Shown in pieces: positions 10,999 through 21,187 of a stretch of DNA of 64,000 nucleotides. The DNA comes from Euphorbia lathyris (lineage: Eukaryota > Streptophyta > Magnoliopsida > Malpighiales > Euphorbiaceae). The notes beneath the pieces were generated by a model. That model was not told the origin of the DNA, searched no databases, and worked only from the letters and a program-made list of their open reading frames with translations. Position 1 is the stretch's first letter. Every line of letters starts with the position of its first letter. Made by a program: the position numbers and the translations under genes. The stretch lies in NCBI RefSeq assembly GCF_963576675.1, contig NC_088919.1:50304501-50368500 (forward strand), given 5' to 3'.

Positions 10999-12349
10999 TG
11001 TTGAAACACCTTTCCACAGGATTTTGATTTGACAAAATTAATTAAGTGAAATTAAATATTCTATAACACATTAAGTTAAATGCTTTGATTTATTGTTACT
11101 AATGTGTTTGTTCAATGTTGAGTTTATAATTGTTATAAGACATAAAGATCATAAGGCTCAAGCCCTATAAGGAAGTCAAGGCCCAAGTCAAACAAGCCCA
11201 AGATTGCTCGGCCCGCGTATCTCCAAAACGCTGCCGTTGAAGTAATGAAACGCATGCTGAGCAAAGAAGGATCGAGAAGATCCACGTAGACAACTTCGGT
11301 ATGAAGCTGCTGAGCTGTCTCGACAAAACATACAAGACAGCCGCTGACCATAAGACAGCTTCCAGACAAAGTATTTCCTCTTTGAGTAAAGATCAGAAGA
11401 CACAGCAAGCTGTCTGGTTGACGTTACCTAAAATGGAGGAACATACTGTCACACTGACCGAAGAACAGAAGATGCTGGAATCTGATTGGCTAAGAGAACT
11501 GCTGACAGACTGAGTGAAAACGACCTGTAGCCGTTTCCCTCCAACGGTTATTTCGAAATTCGAAATAACTAGAAGCTCCCACAGCTCTCTATAAATAGAG
11601 CATTCAGAATCCACATTCCATAGAGAACTTTGAGCAAAAGCCGTTACGCTGATCAAACGTGTACAAAAGTTCTCCATCAAAAGCAAAGCAAATTCTTACA
11701 CTACAAGCTTATTCATTTGTGTAAAAGTCTAGAGTGATTGATCCTCAATCATCTAAGGTGTTCTAGCAATTGTTGTTTAGGACAAATCTTAATCATTTCT
11801 AGGAATAGAAAGGAGAGGCTGAGTACTCGGTTTTAAGTACTCAGCGGAGAGATTAGGATTGAGTAGAAGTATAGAGGAAGGTACTCTTGTCATACTCAAT
11901 TGCTAATATTGTAAAAGTTTGAGGCTCTACCTTTAAAGAGCTCAGTAGAGGATTTGAAATCTCGGAAGTGTTCCGGGGACAGGACGTAGGCTTAGAAGAA
12001 GTCGAACCTGGATAAATCTGCTGAGTGAAGTATTTCTAAACCTTAACTCCTTATTTATATTGCTTGCTTAAAACAAACTAAAACTGACCAAGTAAAAGAG
12101 GTCAAGCTGAGTTGTGCGCTGCCAACGAATTAAGTCAGGAATAGACTCTAAGTGCTATTTCCTGATCTAAGCAACGAAACTGACCTAGTCACTAGTTGAC
12201 TAAGCCAGTGTCTTGTCGATTGATCAGCGCCGCTGTCATATAATCTTTTCTAAAAGAAAAGAAATCTGCCCTAATCGTTTTAAAAGGTAAAATAGTTCCT
12301 AACCCCCCCCCCCTTGGAACTATACTTGCATTCTTACAAGGGACCAACA
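10999..12349 (+). repeat. Sirevirus 3' LTR
   Basis: 1351 bp. It differs from the 5' LTR by about 10 substitutions, mostly C/T or G/A, and by length changes at the poly-C tract (11 versus 14) and at two single bases. It is followed directly by the GTAGT target duplication. Confidence 0.93.
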
Positions 12350-12354
12350 GTAGT

Positions 12355-12515
12355 TATTTTTGTTCTCAATTGTGTTGTTGTTTTCTTTTTATTAAACAAT
12401 AGTTGTTATAGTTTCACTTTTCAGAGATGAAATTCCATTTATGTCGTTGCCCAGGTTCCATACCTCTCGCTACCTTATCCATATTTTCTTTTTTATTTGT
12501 CTTTTTTTTTTCAAA
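12355..12515 (+). repeat. Helitron-internal direct duplication, copy 2 (right part)
   Basis: Continues the duplicate begun at 2013-2056 after the Sirevirus. 'gttctcaattgtgttgttg' through 'acctctcgctaccttatcc' matches 1772-1890. Confidence 0.65.
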
Positions 12516-12612
12516 ATGACTAAAATAAAGATTTTGTAGTATATGTTGCTAGGTGTTATCGTTTCCATTGCTAACTCTTAACTAAAATTTTATTTCAATA
12601 TAAATTATGTTA

Positions 12613-12643
<31 letters not shown>

Positions 12644-12804
12644 GTGGTGAAGCTCTTAGTCTGTTGGTTGAGAGCTTACCTATGACACTAGAGGTCATGG
12701 GTTCGAATCACATCCGGGTGGGGTGGGTTAAGGGTTTTTCTTCATCTTTGATGTAATTTTCCTTTGTTTAATGTAAGTGCATTGCGCACAACTTTAAAAA
12801 AAAA
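12644..12804 (+). mobile_element. tRNA-derived SINE
   Basis: About 160 bp with an A-box-like segment (TAGTCTGTTGGTTGAG, 12657-12672) and a good B-box (GGTTCGAATCA, 12700-12710), the RNA polymerase III internal promoter. A non-tRNA body follows and ends in A9. It is flanked on both sides by ATT repeats, which could be an extended target duplication in a microsatellite. A working tRNA is unlikely because the arms do not fold into a standard cloverleaf. Confidence 0.7.
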
Positions 12805-13564
12805 TTATTATTATTATTATCAAGAAGTTATTTTTTCCCAATTTTCTAGACAAGGAGATTACAAGCGTCTAATACGCTTGATAAGATGTTTATTCTTGAA
12901 GAATATGGATTATGCTAGATACGAATTCAAAATCAAGGTAAATAAAAATAAATTTTGATGCTCAAACTCCTAAAAATGTATATTAATTATGGATATTGAG
13001 ATAATTGCTTTTGCAACATTGGCTTATATAATTTTTAACTATTATATTATGGTTCGTACAAAATTGTTAGTATTTCAAGAGTTTTTAACAGATGATAATG
13101 AAATATGATCATATGACAAATTATTAAAAAATATTAATTAAGAAAATATTATTATTTGAATCTCTTCAAATTCTCAAATGTTGAGCATAATGATTCTAAT
13201 TAATATAATTAATTTCACATATTAATTATAAAACGTTTTTTTTTGTATTGAGTGGTTATAATTGCGATTTAATTCTATTTTACTAAAATTAATTTATGGA
13301 CTTAATACTTCATTAAGAAAAAATAAAATGTTTAATTAATGGGCAAAAAATATTTTCACTCTCTTCTTTATACGCTTATGTCTCGACATTCTTTCTTATT
13401 TTCAAAAAAAAAAAAAACCGAGAGGAAGATGGTTCTCTCCTAATTATCTTTTTCGTCCCTTCATTTTTTTTCAATTCTTTTGTTTGTTTTTCTTACTTAC
13501 AAAATTCAAGAATATATAATTATTAGAAAACATTAATGAAGTCAAATAAGTGATATCTGCGAGT
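12805..13564 (+). other. Helitron interior, no recognised gene
   Basis: AT-rich DNA with A/T homopolymers and short open frames only. Nothing recognisable as Rep, helicase or RPA. Confidence 0.5.
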
Positions 13565-13711
13565 ATGGCTGATATTCTATATAGTGAAATAATGAAGAAC
13601 AAATTGATCGAATGTCTTGATGAGATATTACGAGATGAAAATAGGAGAAATCACCATCTTAAACTGATTCAATTAGATATATTGGGTTATTGTAGCAGAA
13701 TGAATAATTGA
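13565..13711 (+). CDS. Short ORF in Helitron, unknown
   Basis: A 48-codon frame starting ATG (MADILYSEIMKNKLIECLDE...) with an amphipathic, Lys/Glu-rich composition that looks more protein-like than the surrounding AT-rich sequence. It may be a scrap of captured host exon, since Helitrons often carry gene fragments, or chance. No family recognised. Confidence 0.2.
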   Translation: MADILYSEIMKNKLIECLDEILRDENRRNHHLKLIQLDILGYCSRMNN

Positions 13712-14385
13712 ATTCGAATACTTGGTGATCATGAATTCCATCAACCAAAATAATTATCATCAAGATGAATTTGTGACTAATTCTTACGAATTTTATTTTT
13801 TTAAATGTAACATATTGAATTGATAAAGTTTCTTCATATGCAACATTAGAAAAGTATTGATTGTAATAGTTTATAGAATAATATATTGATGTTGCTTCCA
13901 TTTTAACATAGATTGTAATTCTTTTATATCGTAGATATAATATTTAATTTTAATTGTAGTTTAATTCAATTTTTGTTTAACCTATATTGTAATTCTTTTG
14001 TATCGTAAATATAATATTTAATTTTAATTATAGTTTAATTCAATTTTTGGTTTTTTATTATATTCTAATATATTTCTTAATTAATCTGCAATTTTATTAT
14101 TATTGTTTCACATAATATTTGGAATATGAAAATGTATTAAAATTCCTAAAAAGTACAAATCATTGAATTTTGTAAAAATAAATAAATCATTTATCTTTAG
14201 TTAAAATTCTATAAAAAAAAGTAGTCAATTATTTTTAAAATTAATTTAATTTGAATTATCATTAAAAAATATATATTAATTTCAAATATACATAATATAA
14301 ATTTTTTTCATAGCATGATATAAAATTATTTAAAAGCAAATATGTTAATTTATTTATTTATCTAAATTATATAAAAGTTTCATAC
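13712..14385 (+). other. Helitron 3' interior, AT-rich, no gene
   Basis: Contains a short direct repeat ('taattcttttatatcgtagatataatatttaa'-like at about 13916 and 13989) and no meaningful open frame. Confidence 0.5.
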
Positions 14386-14413
14386 CTCGTGCATCGCACG
14401 GGTTTTCGACTAG
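14386..14413 (+). other. Helitron 3' terminal hairpin and CTAG end
   Basis: CCTCGTGC-atc-GCACGGG forms a 7-bp stem including one G-T pair at 14386-14402. After a 7-base spacer comes the terminal CTAG, then the target T. This is the replication terminator structure of Helitrons. Confidence 0.88.
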
Positions 14414-14482
14414 TTATAAAATTAAAATGATAACCCTATTAATTGAAAATCCATTTAATAAAACCCATTTATTATAGATAAA

Positions 14483-14524
<42 letters not shown>

Positions 14525-15303
14525 GAAAATCATATAGAAATACTAAAACATTTTCTTCTTTATTTTCTTCACGAAATTCCAAGTTGAATTGGCCCATTGA
14601 AGAATAAAAATGAATTTTTGCTAAAGGGAAAATGATTGAATAACCAAAATTTTAAAAACTAATTTTTTTCTTTTTGATATGTCAAGTAGCACCTCAAATA
14701 TAAACTTTTCTAAAGCTTTTTCTTTTTCATTTAAAAGAAACATTTTTTTTTCAAACAAACCTCTCATTTCTCCTATACTTATAATAAAATAGTTACATAA
14801 GTCATATGTAATGTAGGAGTGTATTGCCAGGATTTGAATGAGAAGCCCCAGCGTTTTTCTTTTATTTGAAAATGGACACATGGATTATAAATTGTTGAGA
14901 TATGGACACATGGCTTTTAAATATTTAAATGGTGACATGTATATAGGACATGTGTCTTATCACATGTTACTCATAATTTTTTTAATTAATTTATAATTAG
15001 ATTATAATTAATATTATGGTTATATTAATTGTGTGTTTTAATTGTCCACATGTTACTTACTATCACATCTTTAAATTATTTATAATAAAATAAATTCTAA
15101 ATTCTAAATTCGTATATATATAATTTGGGAATTGGTAAAATATCAATTTTGAACCTTTTAATTTATAACATTTTATAAAAATTTACCCAAAACTTTTAAT
15201 GTACACCTAAAAACATTAAATTAGAACACAATAGTATACTTAAATTTTATAATTAACTAACACTATCTATTTCGAAAATAAAAATTTAGACACGGATGTT
15301 ACA
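14414..15303 (-). repeat. LTR-A of Gypsy array family, second part
   Basis: Resumes the LTR exactly where it broke at 1381 and ends ...GGATGTTACA. It contains an (AT)n run near 14490 and a roughly 40-bp segment near 14810-14855 that LTR-B and LTR-C lack. Confidence 0.85.
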
Positions 15304-15511
15304 ATTCTACCCACCTTAAAGAATTTCATCCTCGAAATTCATATCGATTTTTACTCAGGACAATTAATCGTTACAATTACTTAATTACGATTTTTTCCTA
15401 ACCCACTATCGAGCTATATAATGTTCAGACTTCTATCCCAAAATTCACATTCTTAAATCACAATCCACCACACTAGGTCCAAAGAAAATAACCTAGGCTC
15501 TGATACCAAAA
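15304..15511 (-). mobile_element. Minimal internal domain 1 (PBS + leader + PPT, no genes)
   Basis: 208 bp between LTR-A and LTR-B. Read on the minus strand it starts with the iMet PBS TGGTATCAGAGC (15497-15508), continues through a leader (CCTAGGTTATTTTCTTTGG...), and ends in GAATTTCGAGGATGAAATTC then CTTTAAGGTGGGTAGAAT. The last two blocks look like the extreme 3' end of a chromovirus pol gene and the PPT. Gag and pol are entirely missing. Confidence 0.82.
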
Positions 15512-18117
15512 TGTCACACCCGATCCAAATTGGCTTCGGGTATGAACGAAAAATAGGTTAACGGGCATTCATAAGACAAAAAGGCGAATCGATTTTCTAA
15601 TAGATAAAAATTTATTTAAACTACATAAAGTTTTATTTATTATTTGGCTTGGACTTGATAATTCTATCGAGCTTCCTACGTATCCCGAACTTCTTTTAAT
15701 CTTTAAACCAGGAATCAAAGTCAAGTAGTTCAACCTATTTTAGGTAGTTCTGATAGGTAGTTCTCTTAACTTATTAACTCATTTTAACTTATTGACACGT
15801 TGATTGATTCGCTAATAACTTAATTGTATATTTCACTTTATTACTATATAATTTAATATATATAAATCACTTTATCAAAACGAATCAATTCGAATAACGT
15901 TTTATCAAAACGAATCGAATCGAACAACGTTTTATCAAAAGGAATCAAATCGGATAATGTTTCATCAAACGCAATCAAATTGAACAACGTTTCATCAAAC
16001 CGACGCTTTATCAAACCAAATTCGTAATCAAATAAACGTAAAATTATATTTCAAAATCATCAAGCCTTTTCAAAACGTAATACTAAATTTGCGTGTGTGT
16101 CCATCCTCGAATTCCACCCGTGTAGCTTATCATAACATCAATCATATCAATAATCGAGATATCTCATTCATATATTGCCTTGCCTAACGTTAGGACTACC
16201 AGCCATGCACTCTGGCCATACCGCCCTTAGGTATGGTCTTACAATTCTTACAACTCCTACCCCGGGCAATCCTAGATGGACAAAACCATTTTATCTTTCA
16301 AAATATCACAACATAAAAATCATATTTGATTTCAATTCAAATCTCATAAATAATAATAATAACCGTAGTAGCTTCCTCAATCCAAAAATAATTCGCATCA
16401 AATAGTCGAATTCATTTTCTCGACTCAATTTTCAAATAAATACCACAAGCATAAAATTATACTTCAAATTAATTATTTTATAATTAAAATCAAAAGTAAA
16501 TACTTTAAAGAATCTATTTCCATAAAAAAAATCATAAGTTTGACAATTTCATCAAATTAAACTCACTCAAATATTATAGAAATAGACTTAAATAAAATTT
16601 ATACCAAATACTTTATCGGACTATTTTCATACATTTTTATTGGACTATTTTCATACATTTTTATCGGACTATTTTTATTTGCCATTATCACCGGAATAGT
16701 TCATGTAATACTGATCAGTTGGACTCGTGACACTGTACTATTTTTATGTTCCAAACTCTTATACTAATTTTATATTCGATACCGTCTCTACTTGGTAAAT
16801 ATCAACATTGGTCCTTTTATTGATTAATTTTAACTTTTGCTTAAAATATTTTATTCATAAGATTTAAAATAATCGAAATATTCTTATTAGATTATTTTCG
16901 GTCACTGAGATATTAATTTTGAACCGACGTAGTTAATTTGGACCAATTATACCTTTAAACTCGTAACACGGCTAAAGGTCTTAATACGGAATTTTACTTC
17001 GATAAATCTAAAGCACAACTAGTCTAAAATTTATATTTTTATATTTTATTAGTAACCTATAGGCTTGATAAATTACTAATCACAACCCTATTAAAATTTA
17101 ACGCAACTACCCAAACCAAACTTACACAAAATAATACCGATAACCTTTTAAAAATAATTTGAATCTAAAATACAGTTACCGAAATATTGTCGCCGAAATA
17201 CTGTTTTTGGTCACCGAAATGCCGTTTCTAGTCACCGAGAGGTCGTTGGCATCTAAATATCACCGACATCAAAAGAATTGTAAAATTAAAATGATAACCC
17301 TATTAATTGAAAATCCATTTATTAAAACCAATTTATTATAGATAAATTCATATATATATATATATATATATATATTTAGAAAATTATATAGAAATACTAA
17401 AACATTTTCTTCTTTATTTTCTTCACGAAACTCCAAGTTGAATTGGCCCATTGAAGAATAAAAATGAATTTTTGCTAAAGGGAAAATGATTGAATAACCA
17501 AAATTTTAAAAACTAATTTTTTTCTTTTTGATATGTCAAGTAGCACCTCAAATATAGACTTTTCTAAAGCTTTTTCTTTTTCATTTAAAAGAAACATTTT
17601 TTTTCAAACAAACCTCTCATTTCTCCTATACTTATAATAAAATAGTTACATAAGTCATATGTAATGTTTTTCTTTTATTTGAAAATGGACACATGGATTA
17701 TGAATTGTTGAGATATGGACACATGGCTTTTAAATATTTAAAATGGTGACATGTATATAGGACATGTGTCTTATTACATGTTACTCATAATTTTTTTTAA
17801 TTAATTTATAATTAGATTATAATTAATATTATGGTTATATTAATTGTGTGTTTTAATTGTCCACATGTTACTTACTATCACATCTTTAATTTATTTATAA
17901 TAAAATAAATTCTAAATTCTAAATTCGTATATATATAATTTGGGAATTGGTAAAATATCAATTTTGATCCTTTTAATTTATAACATTTTATAAAAATTTA
18001 CCCAAAACTTTTAATGTACACCTAAAAACATTAAATAGAACACAATAGTATACTTAAATTTTATAATTAACTAACACTATCTATTTCGAAAATAAAAATT
18101 TAGACACGGAAGTTACA
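15512..18117 (-). repeat. LTR-B, complete 2.6-kb LTR
   Basis: 2606 bp, TGTCACACCCG...GAAGTTACA on the plus strand (transcription on minus). By eye nearly identical to LTR-C. Holds an (AT)n microsatellite near 17350. Confidence 0.88.
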
Positions 18118-18325
18118 ATTCTACCCACCTTAAAGAATTTCGTCTTCGAAATTCATATCGATTTTTACTCAGGACAATTAATCGTTACAATTACTTAATT
18201 ACGATTTTTTCCTAACCCACTATCGAGCTATATAATGTTCAGACTTCTATCCCAAAATTCACATTCTTAAATCACAATCCACCACACTAGGTCCAAAGAA
18301 AATAACCTAGGCTCTGATACCAAAA
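18118..18325 (-). mobile_element. Minimal internal domain 2
   Basis: 208 bp, nearly identical to 15304-15511. PBS at 18311-18322 and PPT-like end at 18118-18140 (minus strand). Confidence 0.82.
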
Positions 18326-20160
18326 TGTCACACCCGATCCAAATTGGCTTCGGGTATGAACGAAAAATAGGTTAACGGGCATTCATAAGACAAAAAGGCG
18401 AATCGATTTTCTAATAGATAAAAATTTATTTAAACTACGTAAAGTTTTATTTATTATTTGGCTTGGACTTGATAATTCTATCGATCTTCCTACGTATCCC
18501 GAACTTCTTTTAATCTTTAAACCAGGAATCAAAGTCAAGTAGTTCAACCTATTTTAGGTAGTTCTGATAGGTAGTTCTCTTAACTTATTAACTCATTTTA
18601 ACTTATTGACACGTTGATTGATTCGCTAATAACTTAATTGTATATTTCACTTTATTACTATATAATTTAATATATATAAATCACTTTATCAAAACGAATC
18701 AATTCGAATAACGTTTTATCAAAACGAATCGAATCGAACAACGTTTTATCAAAAGGAATCAAATCGGATAATGTTTCATCAAACGCAATCAAATTGAACA
18801 ACGTTTCATCAAACCGACGCTTTATCAAACCAAATTCGTAATCAAATAAACGTAAAATTATATTTCAAAATCATCAAGCCTTTTCAAAACGTAATACTAA
18901 ATTTGCGTGTGTGTCCATCCTCGAATTCCACCCGTGTAGCTTATCATAACATCAATCATATCAATAATCGAGATATCTCATTCATATATTGCCTTGCCTA
19001 ACGTTAGGACTACCAGCCATGCACTCTGGCCATACCGCCCTTAGGTATGGTCTTACAATTCTTACAACTCCTACCCCGGGCAATCCTAGATGGACAAAAC
19101 CATTTTATCTTTCAAAATATCACAACATAAAAATCATATTTGATTTCAATTCAAATCTCATAAATAATAATAATAACCGTAGTAGCTTCCTCAATCCAAA
19201 AATAATTCGCATCAAATAGTCGAATTCATTTTCTCGACTCAATTTTCAAATAAATACCACAAGCATAAAATTATACTTCAAATTAATTATTTTATAATTA
19301 AAATCAAAAGTAAATACTTTAAAGAATCTATTTCCATAAAAAAAATCATAAGTTTGACAATTTCATCAAATTAAACTCACTCAAATATTATAGAAATAGA
19401 CTTAAATAAAATTTATACCAAATACTTTATCGGACTATTTTCATACATTTTTATTGGACTATTTTCATACATTTTTATCGGACTATTTTTATTTGCCATT
19501 ATCACCGGAATAGTTCATGTAATACTGATCAGTTGGACTCGTGACACTGTACTATTTTTATGTTCCAAACTCTTATACTAATTTTATATTCGATACCGTC
19601 TCTACTTGGTAAATATCAACATTGGTCCTTTTATTGATTAATTTTAACTTTTGCTTAAAATATTTTATTCATAAGATTTAAAATAATCGAAATATTCTTA
19701 TTAGATTATTTTCGGTCACTGAGATATTAATTTTGAACCGACGTAGTTAATTTGGACCAATTATACCTTTAAACTCGTAACACGGCTAAAGGTCTTAATA
19801 CGGAATTTTACTTCGATAAATCTAAAGCACAACTAGTCTAAAATTTATATTTTTATATTTTATTAGTAACCTATAGGCTTGATAAATTACTAATCACAAC
19901 CCTATTAAAATTTAACGCAACTACCCAAACCAAACTTACACAAAATAATACCGATAACCTTTTAAAAATAATTTGAATCTAAAATACAGTTACCGAAATA
20001 TTGTCGCCGAAATACTGTTTTTGGTCACCGAAATGCCGTTTCTAGTCACCGAGAGGTCGTTGGCATCTAAATATCACCGACATCAAAAGAATTGTAAAAT
20101 TAAAATGATAACCCTATTAATTGAAAATCCATTTATTAAAACCAATTTATTATAGATAAA

Positions 20161-20194
<34 letters not shown>

Positions 20195-20935
20195 GAAAAT
20201 TATATAGAAATACTAAAACATTTTCTTCTTTATTTTCTTCACGAAACTCCAAGTTGAATTGGCCCATTGAAGAATAAAAATGAATTTTTGCTAAAGGGAA
20301 AATGATTGAATAACCAAAATTTTAAAAACTAATTTTTTTCTTTTTGATATGTCAAGTAGCACCTCAAATATAGACTTTTCTAAAGCTTTTTCTTTTTTAT
20401 TTAAAAGAAACATTTTTTTTTCAAACAAACCTCTCATTTCTCCTATACTTATAATAAAATAGTTACATAAGTCATATGTAATGTTTTTCTTTTATTTGAA
20501 AATGGACACATGGATTATGAATTGTTGAGATATGGACACATGGCTTTTAAATATTTAAAATGGTGACATGTATATAGGACATGTGTCTTATTACATGTTA
20601 CTCATAATTTTTTTTAATTAATTTATAATTAGATTATAATTAATATTATGGTTATATTAATTGTGTGTTTTAATTGTCCACATGTTACTTACTATCACAT
20701 CTTTAAATTATTTATAATAAAATAAATTCTAAATTCTAAATTCGTATATATATAATTTGGGATTTGGTAAAATATTAATTTTGATCCTTTTAATTTATAA
20801 CATTTTATAAAACTTTACCTAAAACTTTTAATGTACACCTAAAAACATTAAATTAGAACACAATAGTATACTTAAATTTTATAATTAACTAACACTATCT
20901 ATTTCGAAAATAAAAATTTAGACACGGATGTTACA
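18326..20935 (-). repeat. LTR-C, complete 2.6-kb LTR
   Basis: 2610 bp. It differs from LTR-B by a handful of substitutions and homopolymer/microsatellite length changes. Confidence 0.88.
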
Positions 20936-21145
20936 ATTCTACCCACCTTAAAGAATTTCGTCCTCGAAATTCATATCGATTTTTACTCAGGACAATTAAT
21001 CGTTCCAATTACTTAATTACGATTTTTTTTCCTAACCCACTATCGAGCTATATAATGTTCAGACTTCTATCCCAAAATTCACATTCTTAAATCACAATCC
21101 ACCACACTAGGTCCGAAGAAAATAACCTAGGCTCTGATACCAAAA
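20936..21145 (-). mobile_element. Minimal internal domain 3
   Basis: 210 bp, same content as domains 1 and 2, PBS at 21131-21142. It is the third copy of the gene-less internal region. Confidence 0.82.
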
Positions 21146-21187
21146 TGTCACACCCGATCCAAATTGGCTTCGGGTATGAACGAAAAA
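21146..21187 (-). repeat. LTR-D, truncated to 42 bp
   Basis: Begins TGTCACACCCGATCC as in the other LTRs and matches them to 'tatgaacgaaaaa', then changes abruptly to MULE transposase sequence. It is either the end of the insertion with later deletion or a recombination breakpoint. Confidence 0.75.

Larger units (their letters stand above)
2057..12349 (+). mobile_element. Full-length Sirevirus (Ty1/copia) retrotransposon
   Basis: Complete 10,293-bp LTR retrotransposon with a perfect 5-bp target duplication GTAGT at 2052-2056 and 12350-12354. The order is 5' LTR, PBS for initiator-Met tRNA, gag, pol (protease, integrase, RT, RNase H), a third ORF region, a purine-rich tract and 3' LTR. LTR ends are TGTTG...CAACA. 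The long CCHC-bearing gag, the extra ORF after RNase H and the PPT AAAATGGGGGAGTT are hallmarks of Sirevirus (SIRE/Maximus lineage). By eye the LTRs differ at about 10 substitutions and three short indels over 1.35 kb, so the insertion is young. Gag and pol are open throughout, so the copy may still be capable of expression. Confidence 0.93.
1382..14413 (+). mobile_element. Helitron, non-autonomous, 13.0 kb including a nested Sirevirus
   Basis: The left end begins TCTATACTTCTATACTATA. The right end is a hairpin at 14386-14402 followed seven bases later by CTAG at 14410-14413. The uninterrupted LTR sequence at 17266-17285 (aagaa/ttgtaaaatt) shows insertion exactly between an A and a T with no target duplication, as Helitrons do. 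Without the 10.3-kb Sirevirus the element would be about 2.7 kb. No Rep/helicase coding is visible, so it must have been mobilised in trans. It contains an internal direct duplication, a tRNA-derived SINE and a short ORF. Confidence 0.88.

Noticed and set aside
12644..12720. A functional tRNA gene
   Set aside because: B-box present, but no complete cloverleaf and a SINE-like tail with A-run follows.
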